From positions 1 through 64,000 of the forward strand of contig CAJUDW010000001.1 of assembly GCA_910584995.1 (NCBI GenBank): a DNA stretch of 64,000 bases, written 5' to 3'. Shown here one piece after another: positions 16,434-25,760 of the stretch (the stretch's first letter is position 1; every line of letters begins with the position of its first letter). Source of the DNA: an uncultured Oscillibacter sp. Lineage in GTDB: Bacteria; Bacillota; Clostridia; Oscillospirales; Oscillospiraceae. A program made the translations under genes and the position numbers. The notes under the pieces are model-generated. The model was not told the origin of the DNA. It made no database searches and saw only the letters and a list, made by a program, of their open reading frames with translations.

Positions 16434-17351
16434 TTATCCCCGGACAGTTTCGGGGTAGGCCCCCTCCCTGTGGAGACGCTTTAGTTCCTCCGCCACTACC
16501 TGGCGATCCTGGTGGTAGGTCATGCCGAACCAGTGATCCACAGACCGGAGGACGGAAACCTCCAGCTTCCCTGCCTGCATCTGGGCGTCCACCATCACCG
16601 GCAGGAGGCACTCCGCTTTGAGATTTTCCCCGGCTTCGTTCCGCAGGAAATTCTCGAAATAGTCCTTCAGCGCCGGGAAAATGGAGGGCATAAAACCCCA
16701 GAAATTCATGGACACCACGGTCTCCGGATCCAGGGGGATGTCCTCCGCCAGATCCCGCAGGGCGCCGTCGGGGTATAGCTGGATTTTCAGCGCCTCACGG
16801 ACGGAACGGAGCCGTCCCTCCTCCACCCGGCAAACGCCTCTGGACACGGTGCCGTGGAGGCTGGCGGTATTCTTCAAAAGATAGCCCACCATGGTGGCCC
16901 TGCCCTCCGCCGGCATGGAGACCAGTTCCTGATAGATGGTCTCGTAGGCGCTGATGCCGTAATAGTCGTCGGCGTTGATGACGCAGCAGGGCTCCTGGAT
17001 CTTGTCCCAGGCGCACAGCAGGGCGTGGACGGTGCCGAAGGGCTTTGTCCGCTCCTGGGGGATGTGATAAAAATCGGGCACGGAGGAAAAATCCTGATAG
17101 GCGTATGCCACTTCTACAGGGCTCCCGTCCTTGGCAATCCGCTTTTCCAGGTAATTGCCGCAGAGTTCCCGCATTTTCGCCTCCATCTCCGGCTTGATGA
17201 TAAAGACGATTTTGTTAAACCCGGCCCGGAGGGCATCGTAAATGGAGTATTCCATCAGGATTTCCCCGTGGGGGCCTATGCCGTCCACCTGCTTGTCGCC
17301 GCCGTAGCGGGAGCCCAGCCCCGCCGCCATGATGACCAATGAAACCTTCAT
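16434..17351 (-). CDS. Sugar-phosphate nucleotidyltransferase family protein
   Basis: 305 residues. The N-terminus MKVSLVIMAAGLGSRYGGDKQ is the nucleotide-binding loop of the NTP_transferase family, and INADDYYG holds the metal-binding Asp residues. Such enzymes join a sugar phosphate to NTP to make an activated sugar, but this subgroup is uncharacterised and often lies beside choline/aminoglycoside-type kinases. None is seen here. It is convergent with the inositol operon and divergent from the metal operon. Confidence 0.8.
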   Translation of the reverse strand: MKVSLVIMAAGLGSRYGGDKQVDGIGPHGEILMEYSIYDALRAGFNKIVFIIKPEMEAKMRELCGNYLEKRIAKDGSPVEVAYAYQDFSSVPDFYHIPQERTKPFGTVHALLCAWDKIQEPCCVINADDYYGISAYETIYQELVSMPAEGRATMVGYLLKNTASLHGTVSRGVCRVEEGRLRSVREALKIQLYPDGALRDLAEDIPLDPETVVSMNFWGFMPSIFPALKDYFENFLRNEAGENLKAECLLPVMVDAQMQAGKLEVSVLRSVDHWFGMTYHQDRQVVAEELKRLHREGAYPETVRG

Positions 17352-17443
17352 GTGTCTTCTCTCCTGTTTTTGGAATCACGCGCCGCTGCGCGGCTGTATA
17401 CTTTCTATACCATACCGCATTTCCCACATATTTGCAACGGATC

Positions 17444-17493
17444 TTGACTTTTTTATTGAAATAATTATAATATAGATTTGATAATGATTTTCG
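17444..17493 (+). promoter_or_regulatory. Promoter with Fur/Zur-type operator
   Basis: TTGACT (17444-17449), 16 bases, TATAAT (17466-17471). Just downstream TGATAATGATTTTCG (17479-17493) matches a 7-1-7 Fur-family box (TGATAAT-N-ATTATCA) at 13 of 15 positions. A repressor there would cover the transcription start, giving metal-dependent autoregulation of the operon. Confidence 0.7.
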
Positions 17494-17509
17494 ATTCCGG
17501 AGGGATATT

Positions 17510-17929
17510 ATGCCTTACAGTACAAAACAGCAGCGATGTATCCTCCGCTGCCTGGAAGATCGGCCTGAGGAAGCCATGACCGCCGGGGAAGTCGCGGAGA
17601 TCCTCCGCAAGACGGGCCGCCCGGTGGGGCTGGCCACCGTATACCGCCAGCTGGACCGGCTGGAGGAAATAGGCCGGATCCACCGGGTGGATACCTCCGA
17701 GGGCGCGGTGTATCAATACTGCGGCTATACTGAACCGGCCCACGCCGGGTGCTTCCTGCTGCGGTGCGAATCCTGCGGGCGCATCTCCCACCTGGACTGC
17801 GTCCATTTGGAGTCTCTCTGCTCCCACCTGGAAGCAGAGCACCAATTCCATGTGGACGCCCGGCGGACAGTTTTGACCGGCCTTTGCAGCCTCTGCGCCG
17901 GGAAGGAGGCCCTTCATGGGGCCGTCTGA
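17510..17929 (+). CDS. Fur-family metal regulator (Zur-like)
   Basis: 139 residues: an N-terminal winged helix (MTAGEVAEILRKTGRPVGLATVYRQLDRLEE) and a C-terminal dimerisation/metal domain with two CxxC pairs, CESC and CSLC, expected to bind structural zinc. The linked zinc-type ABC transporter points to zinc sensing (Zur), but Fur or Mur cannot be excluded from sequence alone. It is the first gene of the operon and overlaps the ATPase gene by 14 bases. GGAGGGATATT precedes the ATG. Confidence 0.88.
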   Translation: MPYSTKQQRCILRCLEDRPEEAMTAGEVAEILRKTGRPVGLATVYRQLDRLEEIGRIHRVDTSEGAVYQYCGYTEPAHAGCFLLRCESCGRISHLDCVHLESLCSHLEAEHQFHVDARRTVLTGLCSLCAGKEALHGAV

Positions 17930-18626
17930 ACTGCTGGCCTGCCGGGACGTATCCCTGGGCTACGAAGGCCAGAGCGTCCTGGCCCATCTGAACCTCACCG
18001 TCCGGGAGGGGGACTACCTCTGCGTGGTGGGGGAGAACGGCTCCGGCAAATCCACCCTCATGCGGGGCCTGCTGGGCCTGCTGCCGCCCCAGTCCGGGGA
18101 AATCCGGCGGGCCCCGGAACTGGAACAGGGGGCGGTGGGATATCTGCCCCAGCAGACCCGGGCCCAGCGGGATTTCCCCGCCACGGTGTATGAGGTAGTC
18201 CTCTCCGGGTGCCTGAACCAAAAGGGGCTCCGCTTTTTCTACTCTGCCGCCCAAAAATCCGCAGCGCTGATGAACATGGGCAAGCTGGGGATCCTGGAAC
18301 TGAAGGACGAAAGCTACCGGGATCTCTCCGGAGGCCAGCAGCAGCGGGTGCTGCTGGCAAGGGCCCTCTGCGCGGCAAAGCGGCTTTTGATCCTGGACGA
18401 GCCCATCACTGGCCTGGATCCGGCAGCCGCCCAGGATCTCTATAAGCTGCTGTCCTATCTGAACGAAAAGGAAGGCATGGCGGTGGTCATGGTGACCCAC
18501 GATTTGAAAAGCGCCCTCCGCCGGGCCCAGACGGTCCTGCACATCGGGCGAAGCAGCCTCTTCCTGGGCACGGTGCCGGAGTATCTGGCCTCCCCCCAGG
18601 GACGGCGTTTCCGGGAGGCGGAGTGA
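17916..18626 (+). CDS. znuC: Metal (zinc/manganese) ABC transporter ATPase
   Basis: 236 residues, ATPase of a type-3 metal importer. Walker A GENGSGKSTLMRG (about 40-52), Q-loop YLPQQT, signature LSGGQQQRV, Walker B LLILDEPITGLD and switch His in VTHD. It overlaps both neighbours (14 bases with the Fur gene, 4 bases with the permease). Zinc is the most likely substrate from the operon context. Confidence 0.9.
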   Translation: MGPSELLACRDVSLGYEGQSVLAHLNLTVREGDYLCVVGENGSGKSTLMRGLLGLLPPQSGEIRRAPELEQGAVGYLPQQTRAQRDFPATVYEVVLSGCLNQKGLRFFYSAAQKSAALMNMGKLGILELKDESYRDLSGGQQQRVLLARALCAAKRLLILDEPITGLDPAAAQDLYKLLSYLNEKEGMAVVMVTHDLKSALRRAQTVLHIGRSSLFLGTVPEYLASPQGRRFREAE

Positions 18627-19441
18627 TGGATATCCTGACCATGTTTTCCTGGCCCTTTATGCAGCGGGCGCTGCTGGCAGGGACGCTGCTGTCCCTTTGC
18701 TGCGCCCTTCTGGGGGTGTCCCTGGTGCTGAAGCGTTACTCCATGATTGGCGACGGGCTGAGCCATGTCTCCTTCGGAGCCCTGGCTGTTGCGGTTGCCC
18801 TGGGGTTCACGCCGCTGTATTTCTCAATTCCCGTGGTAATCCTGGCGGCATTTTTCCTGCTGCGTATGGCGGATCACCCCCATTGGAACAACGACGCCGC
18901 CATCGCCGCCATGAGCGCCTCTGCCCTGGCGGTTGGGGTGATGGTCATCTCCCGCACTACCGGCATGAATACGGATGTGGATCACTATATGTTCGGCAGC
19001 GTCCTGGCCATGTCCCGGGAAGACGTGCTGCTGTCGGTCCTGCTGTGCGCCGCCGTGCTGGCGCTGTTTATCCTGTTTTACCACAAGCTGTTTGCCGTCA
19101 CCTTCGATGAGAATTTCTCCCGGGCCACCGGCTTGAAGGTGGATCGGTACAACACGCTTTTGGCAGTTCTCACGGCCCTGACCATCGTGCTGGGCATGCG
19201 GATGATGGGGGCCATGCTGATCTCCTCCCTGGTGATCTTCCCGGCTCTCACAGCCATGCAGCTGTTCAAAAGCTTCCGGGGCGTTGTGATTTCCGCCGCC
19301 GTCACGTCGGTGGGATGCTTTTTCGTTGGACTGGTGGTCTCCTTTACAGCCTCCACCCCTGTTGGGGCCACGGTGGTCTGTGCCAATCTGACGCTGTTTT
19401 TGGCGGCTTTTCTCATCAAAAAGGCCTCGCGCCTTGCCTGA
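18623..19441 (+). CDS. znuB: Metal ABC transporter permease
   Basis: 272 residues, about eight membrane helices, ABC-3 family (ZnuB/MntB). Family stretches include GVSLVLKRYSMIGDGLSHVSFGALA near residues 31-55 and TALTIVLGMRMMGAMLISSLV. It is the last gene of the operon, followed by two stem-loops. No solute-binding protein (ZnuA) is encoded here, so it must be encoded elsewhere. Confidence 0.9.
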   Translation: MMDILTMFSWPFMQRALLAGTLLSLCCALLGVSLVLKRYSMIGDGLSHVSFGALAVAVALGFTPLYFSIPVVILAAFFLLRMADHPHWNNDAAIAAMSASALAVGVMVISRTTGMNTDVDHYMFGSVLAMSREDVLLSVLLCAAVLALFILFYHKLFAVTFDENFSRATGLKVDRYNTLLAVLTALTIVLGMRMMGAMLISSLVIFPALTAMQLFKSFRGVVISAAVTSVGCFFVGLVVSFTASTPVGATVVCANLTLFLAAFLIKKASRLA

Positions 19442-19462
19442 AAGGGTTTTCCTCCCGCTGCG

Positions 19463-19496
19463 CCTCCGGACACGAAATATCCGGAGGTGTTTCTTT
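19463..19496 (+). terminator. Terminator after the metal operon
   Basis: CCTCCGGA (19463-19470) pairs with TCCGGAGG (19480-19487), followed by TGTTTCTTT. Confidence 0.65.
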
Positions 19497-19516
19497 AACC
19501 CTGTGACCATCATAAA

Positions 19517-19553
19517 GGAAAGCGGGCGTTCCAGCCGGAACGTCCGCTTTTTC
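19517..19553. terminator. Bidirectional terminator between znuB and the anti-sigma gene
   Basis: Stem 19518-19532 with 19537-19551 (one mismatch), 4-base loop, with A/T runs on both sides (CTTTTTC on plus, TTTCCTTTAT on minus). It serves the convergent genes. Confidence 0.8.
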
Positions 19554-19569
19554 ATATAGACCGGGCCTT

Positions 19570-20472
19570 TTATCCCTCCGCCGCCTGCACCAGCACGGTA
19601 TCCCCGTCCCGGACGTCCTCCGCCGGAACCTCCGGGGTCAGGCCCCGGGCCTCCAGGGCGGCGGCGAGCGCGCGATACGACTCCCCGGTAAGGCAGTGCC
19701 AGACAACCCCGTCCCCATCTGTCAAGGTGGGATACCCCGCCAGCAGATCCGCCTGATCTGCCGGGATCACCGCCCGGAATTCAGGTTCCCGCAGTTCCTC
19801 CCAGGAGTGTGGGGAAGCCGCTGCGCTATCGGAAAAAACTTCCGGCGCAGCCGGTTCCTCTATGGCCGGAGGCGTGGACGCAGACTCAGCCCCAGGCACA
19901 GTTTTAAGCCTGGCATCCTTCGCCGTATCCACGGATTCGGGTATATTGCTTTGCGGGGCCGCTTCCGCGGGGTCGGGTTCCTCGTTGGCCGTTTCCGGCG
20001 CCCCATAAGCAGTTACGCTACTCTTCCACTGATCCTCCGACTCTCCAGCGTCCGCTTCCGGCGTCATTGCGGCCATCTGCGGCGCGTAAGCATCCGCCCC
20101 GGCGGTATCCTGCATGGACACATCCCGGAATCCGCCGCCCGGCAGGACGTACCGCAGCGCCAGCACCATGACAAAGCATGCCGCCAGGGACGCCGCCGTC
20201 CGGAACCAGACGGTTTTCCGCCGCACGGCCTTGGGGGCCGTTTCCTGGGACGCCCCCCGGACGGCCTCCATCACCCCCAGTGCGAACCCCTCGGGAACCT
20301 CCTGATCTTCCGCATCCGGAAAGGCCGCCCGCATGGCCAGGCCGTCGTCCACGTAGGCCCGGCAGGCGGGGCAGGCCTCCAAATGGCTCTGGACGCCCCC
20401 CATCTCCTCCGGGGCCAGTTCCCCGTCCAGGAACGCGTCCAGCAGGGCCGTATATTCGCCGCATATGTTCAT
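19570..20472 (-). CDS. Anti-sigma factor with zinc-binding (ZAS-type) domain
   Basis: 300 residues. The N-terminal anti-sigma zinc finger has the HxxxCxxC pattern (His30, Cys34, Cys37 in SHLEACPAC), a single membrane helix lies at about 91-110, and a long acidic, Pro/Ala-rich extracytoplasmic part follows. A compact C-terminal segment (about 220-300) may be the sensing region. It overlaps the sigma factor gene by 4 bases. By analogy it holds the ECF sigma factor at the membrane and releases it on an envelope signal, probably by regulated proteolysis. Confidence 0.87.
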   Translation of the reverse strand: MNICGEYTALLDAFLDGELAPEEMGGVQSHLEACPACRAYVDDGLAMRAAFPDAEDQEVPEGFALGVMEAVRGASQETAPKAVRRKTVWFRTAASLAACFVMVLALRYVLPGGGFRDVSMQDTAGADAYAPQMAAMTPEADAGESEDQWKSSVTAYGAPETANEEPDPAEAAPQSNIPESVDTAKDARLKTVPGAESASTPPAIEEPAAPEVFSDSAAASPHSWEELREPEFRAVIPADQADLLAGYPTLTDGDGVVWHCLTGESYRALAAALEARGLTPEVPAEDVRDGDTVLVQAAEG

Positions 20473-21080
20473 AACCGGCCCTCCTTTGCCTCTTCTGTCC
20501 TTTTAGACGGCAGCCATCCGGAAAAGTTCCCATCTGCCAGCAAAATTTTTCGCAGCCGCTGCCGCCCCCGGCTGATCCGGGATTTCACGGTGCCGATATC
20601 CAGCCCCAGCGCCTCCCCAATCTCCTGGTAGCTAAGCTGGTGGATCTCCCGCAGGATCAGCGCCTGCCGGTACTCCGGCGGCAGGGCGGCCAATCCCGCC
20701 TCAATCTCCCGGCGCAGTTCCTGCTGCTCCGCCGCCTCCTGGGGGGTAGGGCCTCTGTCCGGCACGTCTGCCGGGGCCTCCTCCCCGTCCAGGGACAGCG
20801 TCTCCCTCCGCCGGGACTCCCGCCGCAGAATATCCACGCAGGCGTTAGAGGCCAGACGGTACAGCCAGGTGGAAAAGGAGGCCTCCCCCCGGAAGGAGGG
20901 GAGCCCCTGCCAGACGGCGAGGAAGGCCTCCTGGGCGGCCTCTGCGGCATCCTCCGGCTGTTTGCACATGCGGATTGTCAGGGCGAAAACCCGCTTCTCA
21001 TAGGCCCCCACCAGGCAGGCGAAGGCATCCTGATCCCCTCGCTTGGCGGCCTCCACCCATTGCTGCTCCTGTATGTTCAT
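20469..21080 (-). CDS. ECF-type RNA polymerase sigma factor
   Basis: 203 residues, sigma-70 family with region 2 (about 25-92, [20 protein letters not shown] ... [19 protein letters not shown]) and region 4 (about 133-185, [41 protein letters not shown]), no region 3, as in SigW-like ECF factors. It sits between dusB and its anti-sigma factor, overlapping both by 4 bases. There is no space for an independent promoter outside dusB, so basal transcription probably comes from the dusB promoter. Confidence 0.92.
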   Translation of the reverse strand: MNIQEQQWVEAAKRGDQDAFACLVGAYEKRVFALTIRMCKQPEDAAEAAQEAFLAVWQGLPSFRGEASFSTWLYRLASNACVDILRRESRRRETLSLDGEEAPADVPDRGPTPQEAAEQQELRREIEAGLAALPPEYRQALILREIHQLSYQEIGEALGLDIGTVKSRISRGRQRLRKILLADGNFSGWLPSKRTEEAKEGRL

Positions 21081-22069
21081 GGCATATCCTCTCTCGCGGC
21101 GTCCCGCAAATCCCGCTTGATCCCCTTTGTCACCCGGTAGACGTCCTCCAGCGTATTCATTTTCACAATCTGTTCCTTATAATACCCGGAGTGGGGCACG
21201 CCCTTCAGATACCAGCAGTAGTGGCGGCGGGCCTCCAGCACGGCCACCCGCTCCCCCTTGGCCTCCGCCGCCAGTTCAAACTGCCGCACGGCGGTGTCGC
21301 ACCGCTGATCCAGCGGCGGCAGGGGCGGCACCGCCTCCCCCGCCAAAACGGCCTCTGCCTGCCGGAAAATCCAGGGGTTCCCGAAGCAGCCCCGGGCGAT
21401 CATCGCCATGTCCGCCCCGGTATGGCGGAGAATCCGCAGCGCGTCCTCCGGCTTCCAGATGTCGCCGTTGGCGATCACCGGCACGGATACGGCCTCCTTC
21501 ACCTGGCGGATGCAGTTCCAGTCCGCCTCGCCGCTGTACACCTGGGCCCGTGTCCGCCCGTGGACCGCCACGGCGGAAATCCCCGCCTGCTCCAGGGTTT
21601 TGGCAAATTCCACGCAGTTGCAGTTCCCCATATCCCAGCCCCGGCGGAATTTCGCCGTCACCGGCGCGGAAACGGCCTTCACCACCGCCTCCACAATGCG
21701 TCCCGCCTTTTCCGGATCCCGCATGAGGGCCGCGCCGTCGCCGTTGTTGACGATTTTCCCCATGGGGCAGCCCATGTTCAAATCGATGATGTCCGCCCCG
21801 GTGTATTCCAGGGCAATCTGGGCGGCCTCCGCCATGCAGGCGGGGTCGCTGCCGAAAATCTGGACCGCCGCCGGATGCTCCCCCGGAAACTGCCGGAGGA
21901 GGGAGAAGGTTTTTTTGTCTCGATAGCACAGGGCCTTGGAGGAGATCAACTCCGTGCAGGTGTATCCGGCTCCCAGCTCGGAGCAGATCTGCCGGAAGGC
22001 CGCATCCGTCACCCCCGCCATAGGGGCCAGCGCCAGCCGGGAATCCACTTCCACCGTTCCGATGCGCAT
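21077..22069 (-). CDS. dusB: tRNA-dihydrouridine synthase (DusB-like)
   Basis: FMN enzyme that reduces uridines in the tRNA D-loop, 330 residues. It has the TIM-barrel motifs [16 protein letters not shown], the catalytic Cys in [21 protein letters not shown] and [17 protein letters not shown], then a C-terminal helical tRNA-binding domain. First gene of the dusB-sigma-anti-sigma operon. Confidence 0.93.
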   Translation of the reverse strand: MRIGTVEVDSRLALAPMAGVTDAAFRQICSELGAGYTCTELISSKALCYRDKKTFSLLRQFPGEHPAAVQIFGSDPACMAEAAQIALEYTGADIIDLNMGCPMGKIVNNGDGAALMRDPEKAGRIVEAVVKAVSAPVTAKFRRGWDMGNCNCVEFAKTLEQAGISAVAVHGRTRAQVYSGEADWNCIRQVKEAVSVPVIANGDIWKPEDALRILRHTGADMAMIARGCFGNPWIFRQAEAVLAGEAVPPLPPLDQRCDTAVRQFELAAEAKGERVAVLEARRHYCWYLKGVPHSGYYKEQIVKMNTLEDVYRVTKGIKRDLRDAAREDMP

Positions 22070-22108
22070 AGACCGCCGTCCTCCTTCTTTTGTGGTTTAA
22101 GAGATTTC

Positions 22109-22137
22109 ATCATATCACGGAATCGGGAAAAAGTCCA
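22109..22137 (-). promoter_or_regulatory. Possible promoter of the dusB operon
   Basis: On the minus strand TGGACT (22137-22132), 17 bases, TATGAT (22114-22109), 40 bases before the dusB ATG. The -35 is weak. Confidence 0.45.
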
Positions 22138-22345
22138 CGAAAACCGCCCGTCTCACGGAATGGCCTCCGGATTCTCCCGGAAACAAATTTTCCGGCGCTG
22201 TCCCAACCCCCGCCCCCTTTTCCCGACGGAATTTTCTATGGACGGGGGGTATAGTATAGGCATCAACGCCGAAAAACGCCTATCCGGCGGTTTACAAAAG
22301 GCAGGAATCCCTCTCCGGAGGCGGTTCCCCAAGGAGGGACAAGCT

Positions 22346-24388
22346 GTGCGATACGGTCAACTCACTTTGGAGCGGGCGCGCCCTGCGGGACTTTTCGCTC
22401 TGGGCATCCGGTTTTTCCTGGCGGCGGCGCTGACCGCCAGCCAGACGCCGGGGGGCTACGCCCCCTTTTCCCTGGGCCTGGTTGCGGCGGCGGGGCCGGG
22501 AGCGGGAGGCACCGCCGCCCTGGCCGGCGCGGCGGCAGGTGCCTTTTTACTGCTGGATTTCGCGGACGCCCTGCCCTTCCTAGCGGCAGGCCTGCTGATT
22601 CTCACCGCCTCCACCGCCTTCCGGGACACCTGGCTCTCGGAGCGGCGGTGGTTTCCCTCCCTTTCAGCCGCCGGGCTCAGCCTGGCGGTGGGGGGTATTT
22701 ATGTTTTGCAGTCCCTCTCCCCCCTGGACAAGCTGATGCCCTACATAGCGGCCTCCGGCCTTGCCGGCATTTCCGCCTGGTTCCTTCAGCCCCTGTTCTC
22801 CCCGGAGGGGAACCGCCCTGCACCGGAGGGCATCCTGTTTTTATCCGGGGCGCTGTTCCTGGCCCTGGCGGATCTGGAAATCCTGGAGGTCTCCATCGGC
22901 CGGACGTTCCTGTGCGCGCTCCTGGCTTATACCGCCTACGAACGGGGCCCTCTGACCGGCGCGGCGGTAGGCCTGGGGGCGGGCCTCACAGCGGATCTCT
23001 GCGCGGAAAACGGCGGGGGCCTCTTTGCCGCCGCCTACGGGTTGGCAGGGCTCCTGGCAGGCAGCCGCACCGGAGGGCGGAGGGCCTGGGCGGCCTTGGC
23101 CTTTTTCGGCGCGGCCCTGCTGGCCCTCCTCCCTGCGGAAGGGGAGGCAGCGGGCAGCCTGCTGCTGGAGATGACCGCAGGCACAGCCCTCTTCCTCCTT
23201 CTGCCGGGGCGGCTCTTTGGCGGGAAGCGGATCAAACGGTCGGAGCGGGCAGAGCAGCCGGAGGCAGCCGGAAATCTTCTGAAAGACCGGCTGAACCGGG
23301 CGGCGGGGGCCCTCCGGGATCTCTACGACAGCATGGGCCGGGGAACGCCCCAACCCACCGACGAAAACCCCGCCGTCATCTTCGACCGCTCCGCGGAAAA
23401 AGTCTGCCGCACCTGTGCCCTCTGCGATCTCTGCTGGCAGAAAGAGTATACCGGCACCTTCAACGCCTTAAACGACGCCACCCCTTACCTCCTGGAGCGT
23501 GGACGGGCCATGGCCAAGGACTTCCCCGCCTATTTCGCCGACCGGTGCGTCCATCTGCCGGACTTTATCGCCGCCATCAACGGGGAACTCTCCGCCTTCT
23601 TCCTTCGGCGGCAGTACCGGCGGCAGCTGGAGGAGACCCGCCGCAGCGCCAAGGGGCAGTATGCCCAGCTTTCCGAACTGCTGACCGCCACGGCGGCAGG
23701 CCTGGAGGCCGTACCGGTCTCCGGGGAGGACGCTCCCTGCCGGATCGGCGCAGTGCTCCGCCCCAGGGAAGGGGAGACCGTCTGCGGCGACACCGTGGTC
23801 TCCTTCCGCCGGGAGGACGGCCGCTGGTGCCTCCTGCTGGCAGACGGCATGGGCAGCGGTGAGGCGGCCCGGAAGGAATCGGCCCTGGTCTGCCGCCTCC
23901 TCCAGCAGTTCCTGGAGGCAGGCGTGGAGCCGGAGGCGGCTTTGAAAACCCTCAACTCCGCCATGGCCCTCCGGGGGGCGGAGACAGGCAGCTTCACCAC
24001 CATTGATCTGGCCGTCTGCAATCCCTCCAACGGGGCCTTGTCCTTCTACAAATACGGCGCGGCCCCCAGCTACCTGAAAAAAGGCGGCGTAGTCCGGCGG
24101 ATTACCGGCGGCTCCCTGCCTGCCGGTCTCCGGGACGCCCCTGCCGCGCCGGACGTCACTGGGGCCAGCCTGGAACCCGGCGGCTTTGTGGTGATGATCA
24201 GCGACGGCGTGGCAGACCCCAGCCGGGACGACTGGCTGCAAAACCTGCTAGCCGGATGGGAGGGGACAGACCCCCAGGAGCTGGCCTCCCTGATTCTCTC
24301 CGAGAGCATCCGGCGGGAGCAGTCACGGGATGACCGTGCCGTCCAGGTCCTCCGCCGCCCCAAGGAGGGCGGCGCAAAAAAAGTCTGA
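22346..24388 (+). CDS. spoIIE: SpoIIE, stage II sporulation phosphatase
   Basis: Membrane-anchored serine phosphatase that dephosphorylates SpoIIAA and so activates sigma-F in the forespore. 680 residues from the GTG at 22346, chosen because AAGGAGG (22331-22337) precedes it; the frame is open far upstream but only opposite dusB. The N-terminal third is a run of about ten hydrophobic helices, then a cysteine-containing linker (CRTCALCDLCWQ), then a PP2C-type domain. Metal-binding Asp residues lie in LLLADGMGSGEAARKES (Asp500) and VVMISDGVADPSRDD (Asp620). It is about 140 residues shorter than the Bacillus protein. Confidence 0.93.
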   Translation: MRYGQLTLERARPAGLFALGIRFFLAAALTASQTPGGYAPFSLGLVAAAGPGAGGTAALAGAAAGAFLLLDFADALPFLAAGLLILTASTAFRDTWLSERRWFPSLSAAGLSLAVGGIYVLQSLSPLDKLMPYIAASGLAGISAWFLQPLFSPEGNRPAPEGILFLSGALFLALADLEILEVSIGRTFLCALLAYTAYERGPLTGAAVGLGAGLTADLCAENGGGLFAAAYGLAGLLAGSRTGGRRAWAALAFFGAALLALLPAEGEAAGSLLLEMTAGTALFLLLPGRLFGGKRIKRSERAEQPEAAGNLLKDRLNRAAGALRDLYDSMGRGTPQPTDENPAVIFDRSAEKVCRTCALCDLCWQKEYTGTFNALNDATPYLLERGRAMAKDFPAYFADRCVHLPDFIAAINGELSAFFLRRQYRRQLEETRRSAKGQYAQLSELLTATAAGLEAVPVSGEDAPCRIGAVLRPREGETVCGDTVVSFRREDGRWCLLLADGMGSGEAARKESALVCRLLQQFLEAGVEPEAALKTLNSAMALRGAETGSFTTIDLAVCNPSNGALSFYKYGAAPSYLKKGGVVRRITGGSLPAGLRDAPAAPDVTGASLEPGGFVVMISDGVADPSRDDWLQNLLAGWEGTDPQELASLILSESIRREQSRDDRAVQVLRRPKEGGAKKV

Positions 24389-24508
24389 GATCCTGTCCTC
24401 CGGCTGTATAAAATTTCCCTGCCCGCGGAAAAATGGAAACATGACAAGCGGTCCCGGGAACGGCGTTTCCCAGCAGCCGCGCAAACTCACAAGCGGAGGA
24501 AAAGGCAG

Positions 24509-24781
24509 ATGGTTAAAGGTATTTCCAGACGGGTGGTCGTGGTGGATTCCCCGGATCAGCGGTTCTTTGAACAGGCGATTTTCATTGTGCGGAACGACGC
24601 CGCCGGAGAGGGCGTAACCTCCCGGGAACTGGTGGAGGAGGCCCGGCGAGTAGCCCGGAATTACGCGGGCGGCGACCATGGGCGGTTCAGCCGGGCCTGG
24701 CGGGACTTAAGCCCCGCAGTCTATACCCTGATGGGCGCGGCGGCCATCGGCCTTATCTGGATGGCGGTAGCCTTGATGTAA
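24509..24781 (+). CDS. Small conserved membrane-anchored protein next to spoIIE
   Basis: 90 residues. The soluble N-terminal part (ISRRVVVVDSPDQRFFEQAIFIVRND) looks like a short beta-alpha unit, followed by an Arg/Ala-rich helix and one C-terminal membrane helix (about 70-88). I recall similar small proteins in Oscillospiraceae, sometimes labelled translation initiation factor 2; that label has no visible basis. AGCGGAGGAAAAGGCAG precedes the ATG. It lies 120 bases after spoIIE on the same strand; any link to sporulation is inferred from position only. Confidence 0.7.
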   Translation: MVKGISRRVVVVDSPDQRFFEQAIFIVRNDAAGEGVTSRELVEEARRVARNYAGGDHGRFSRAWRDLSPAVYTLMGAAAIGLIWMAVALM

Positions 24782-24820
24782 ACAAAGCGGGAGGTTCGCT
24801 CGATAAAGCGAACCTCCCGC
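24780..24820 (-). terminator. Terminator of the rbfA-ribF operon
   Basis: Perfect 14-bp stem (24787-24800 with 24807-24820). On the minus strand it is followed by TTTGTTT, so it ends transcription from ribF; it also lies directly after the small plus-strand gene. Confidence 0.85.
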
Positions 24821-24834
24821 AGTCTATTAAGCGC

Positions 24835-25758
24835 CTATCTAACGATATCGCGCCTTCCCTCTCCCCTGTTGCTGAAGAACTGCCGCGTGGTCTCCGCATC
24901 GGCAGCGATCTGGGCCTTCAGTGCCTCCAGGGAATCGAACCGGCGCTCGTCCCGTACCCGCCGGAAAAACTCCAGCCGGACGGTCTGGCCGTACAGATCC
25001 CCCGTGAAATCCAGCAAACAGGCCTCTACCGTCACATCCGTCCCGTTGTGGAGGGTAGGCCGGGTGCCCACGTTTGTAACCGCCGGAAGGCTGGAGCCGT
25101 CAGGCAGATGGGCAAGGGTAACGTACACACCATGGCTGGGAGCCAGCACCCGGGGCGGCAGAATCAGGTTGGCTGTGGGGAACAGCCGGGAGGAGCCCAC
25201 GCCACGCCCGTGCCGGACAGTGCCCGTCAGGGTATGGGGATGCCCCAGGAACTGGTTCGCCCGCTCCATCTGGCCCACTTCCAGCAGCCGCCGGATATAG
25301 GTGGAACTGACGGCAACGCCGGACACCTCCACTTTGGGGATGATGTCGCATCCCAGCCCCATCTGGCCGCACTTTTCCATCAAAAGTTCCGGGGAACCCT
25401 GGTTTTTGTGGCCAAAATGGTGATCATGCCCCGCTACCAGGTGGACGGCGTGATACCGCTCCACCAGGATTTTTGTCACAAATTCGTCCCAGGCGGTGGT
25501 CATCATCTCGTGGTCAAAGGGCACCATTAGAATCTCCCGTATGCCGTACAGGCGGTAAATCAGATCCCGCCGATCCTCCGGGGAGTTGATCAGGGGACAG
25601 GGAATCCCGGTGATCACCTCCTTGGGCACACGGTCGAAGGTAAACACAGCGGGGGTACAGCCCCGCCGCGCAGCCTCCGCCGCCGTCCGCCGCAGCAGTG
25701 CGGCATGGCCCAGGTGGACGCCGTCAAAAAAACCCAGGGCAATGACTTTTTCCTTCAT
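24835..25758 (-). CDS. ribF: Riboflavin kinase / FAD synthetase
   Basis: Bifunctional enzyme making FMN and FAD, 307 residues. The N-terminal adenylyltransferase domain has ALGFFDGVHLGHAALL and AGHDHHFGHKNQG. The C-terminal kinase domain has GTVRHGRGVGSSRLFPTANL and VTNVGTRPT. The ATG at 25758 lies 2 bases after the truB stop and begins MKEKVIALGFFDGVHLGH, the normal start; the frame is open further upstream only inside truB. Last gene of the operon. Confidence 0.95.
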   Translation of the reverse strand: MKEKVIALGFFDGVHLGHAALLRRTAAEAARRGCTPAVFTFDRVPKEVITGIPCPLINSPEDRRDLIYRLYGIREILMVPFDHEMMTTAWDEFVTKILVERYHAVHLVAGHDHHFGHKNQGSPELLMEKCGQMGLGCDIIPKVEVSGVAVSSTYIRRLLEVGQMERANQFLGHPHTLTGTVRHGRGVGSSRLFPTANLILPPRVLAPSHGVYVTLAHLPDGSSLPAVTNVGTRPTLHNGTDVTVEACLLDFTGDLYGQTVRLEFFRRVRDERRFDSLEALKAQIAADAETTRQFFSNRGEGRRDIVR

Positions 25759-25760
25759 GG

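Noticed and set aside
20975..22345. Long upstream extension of the spoIIE reading frame
   Set aside because: It runs opposite dusB and the sigma gene. The GTG at 22346 has a strong ribosome binding site and gives the expected SpoIIE N-terminus.
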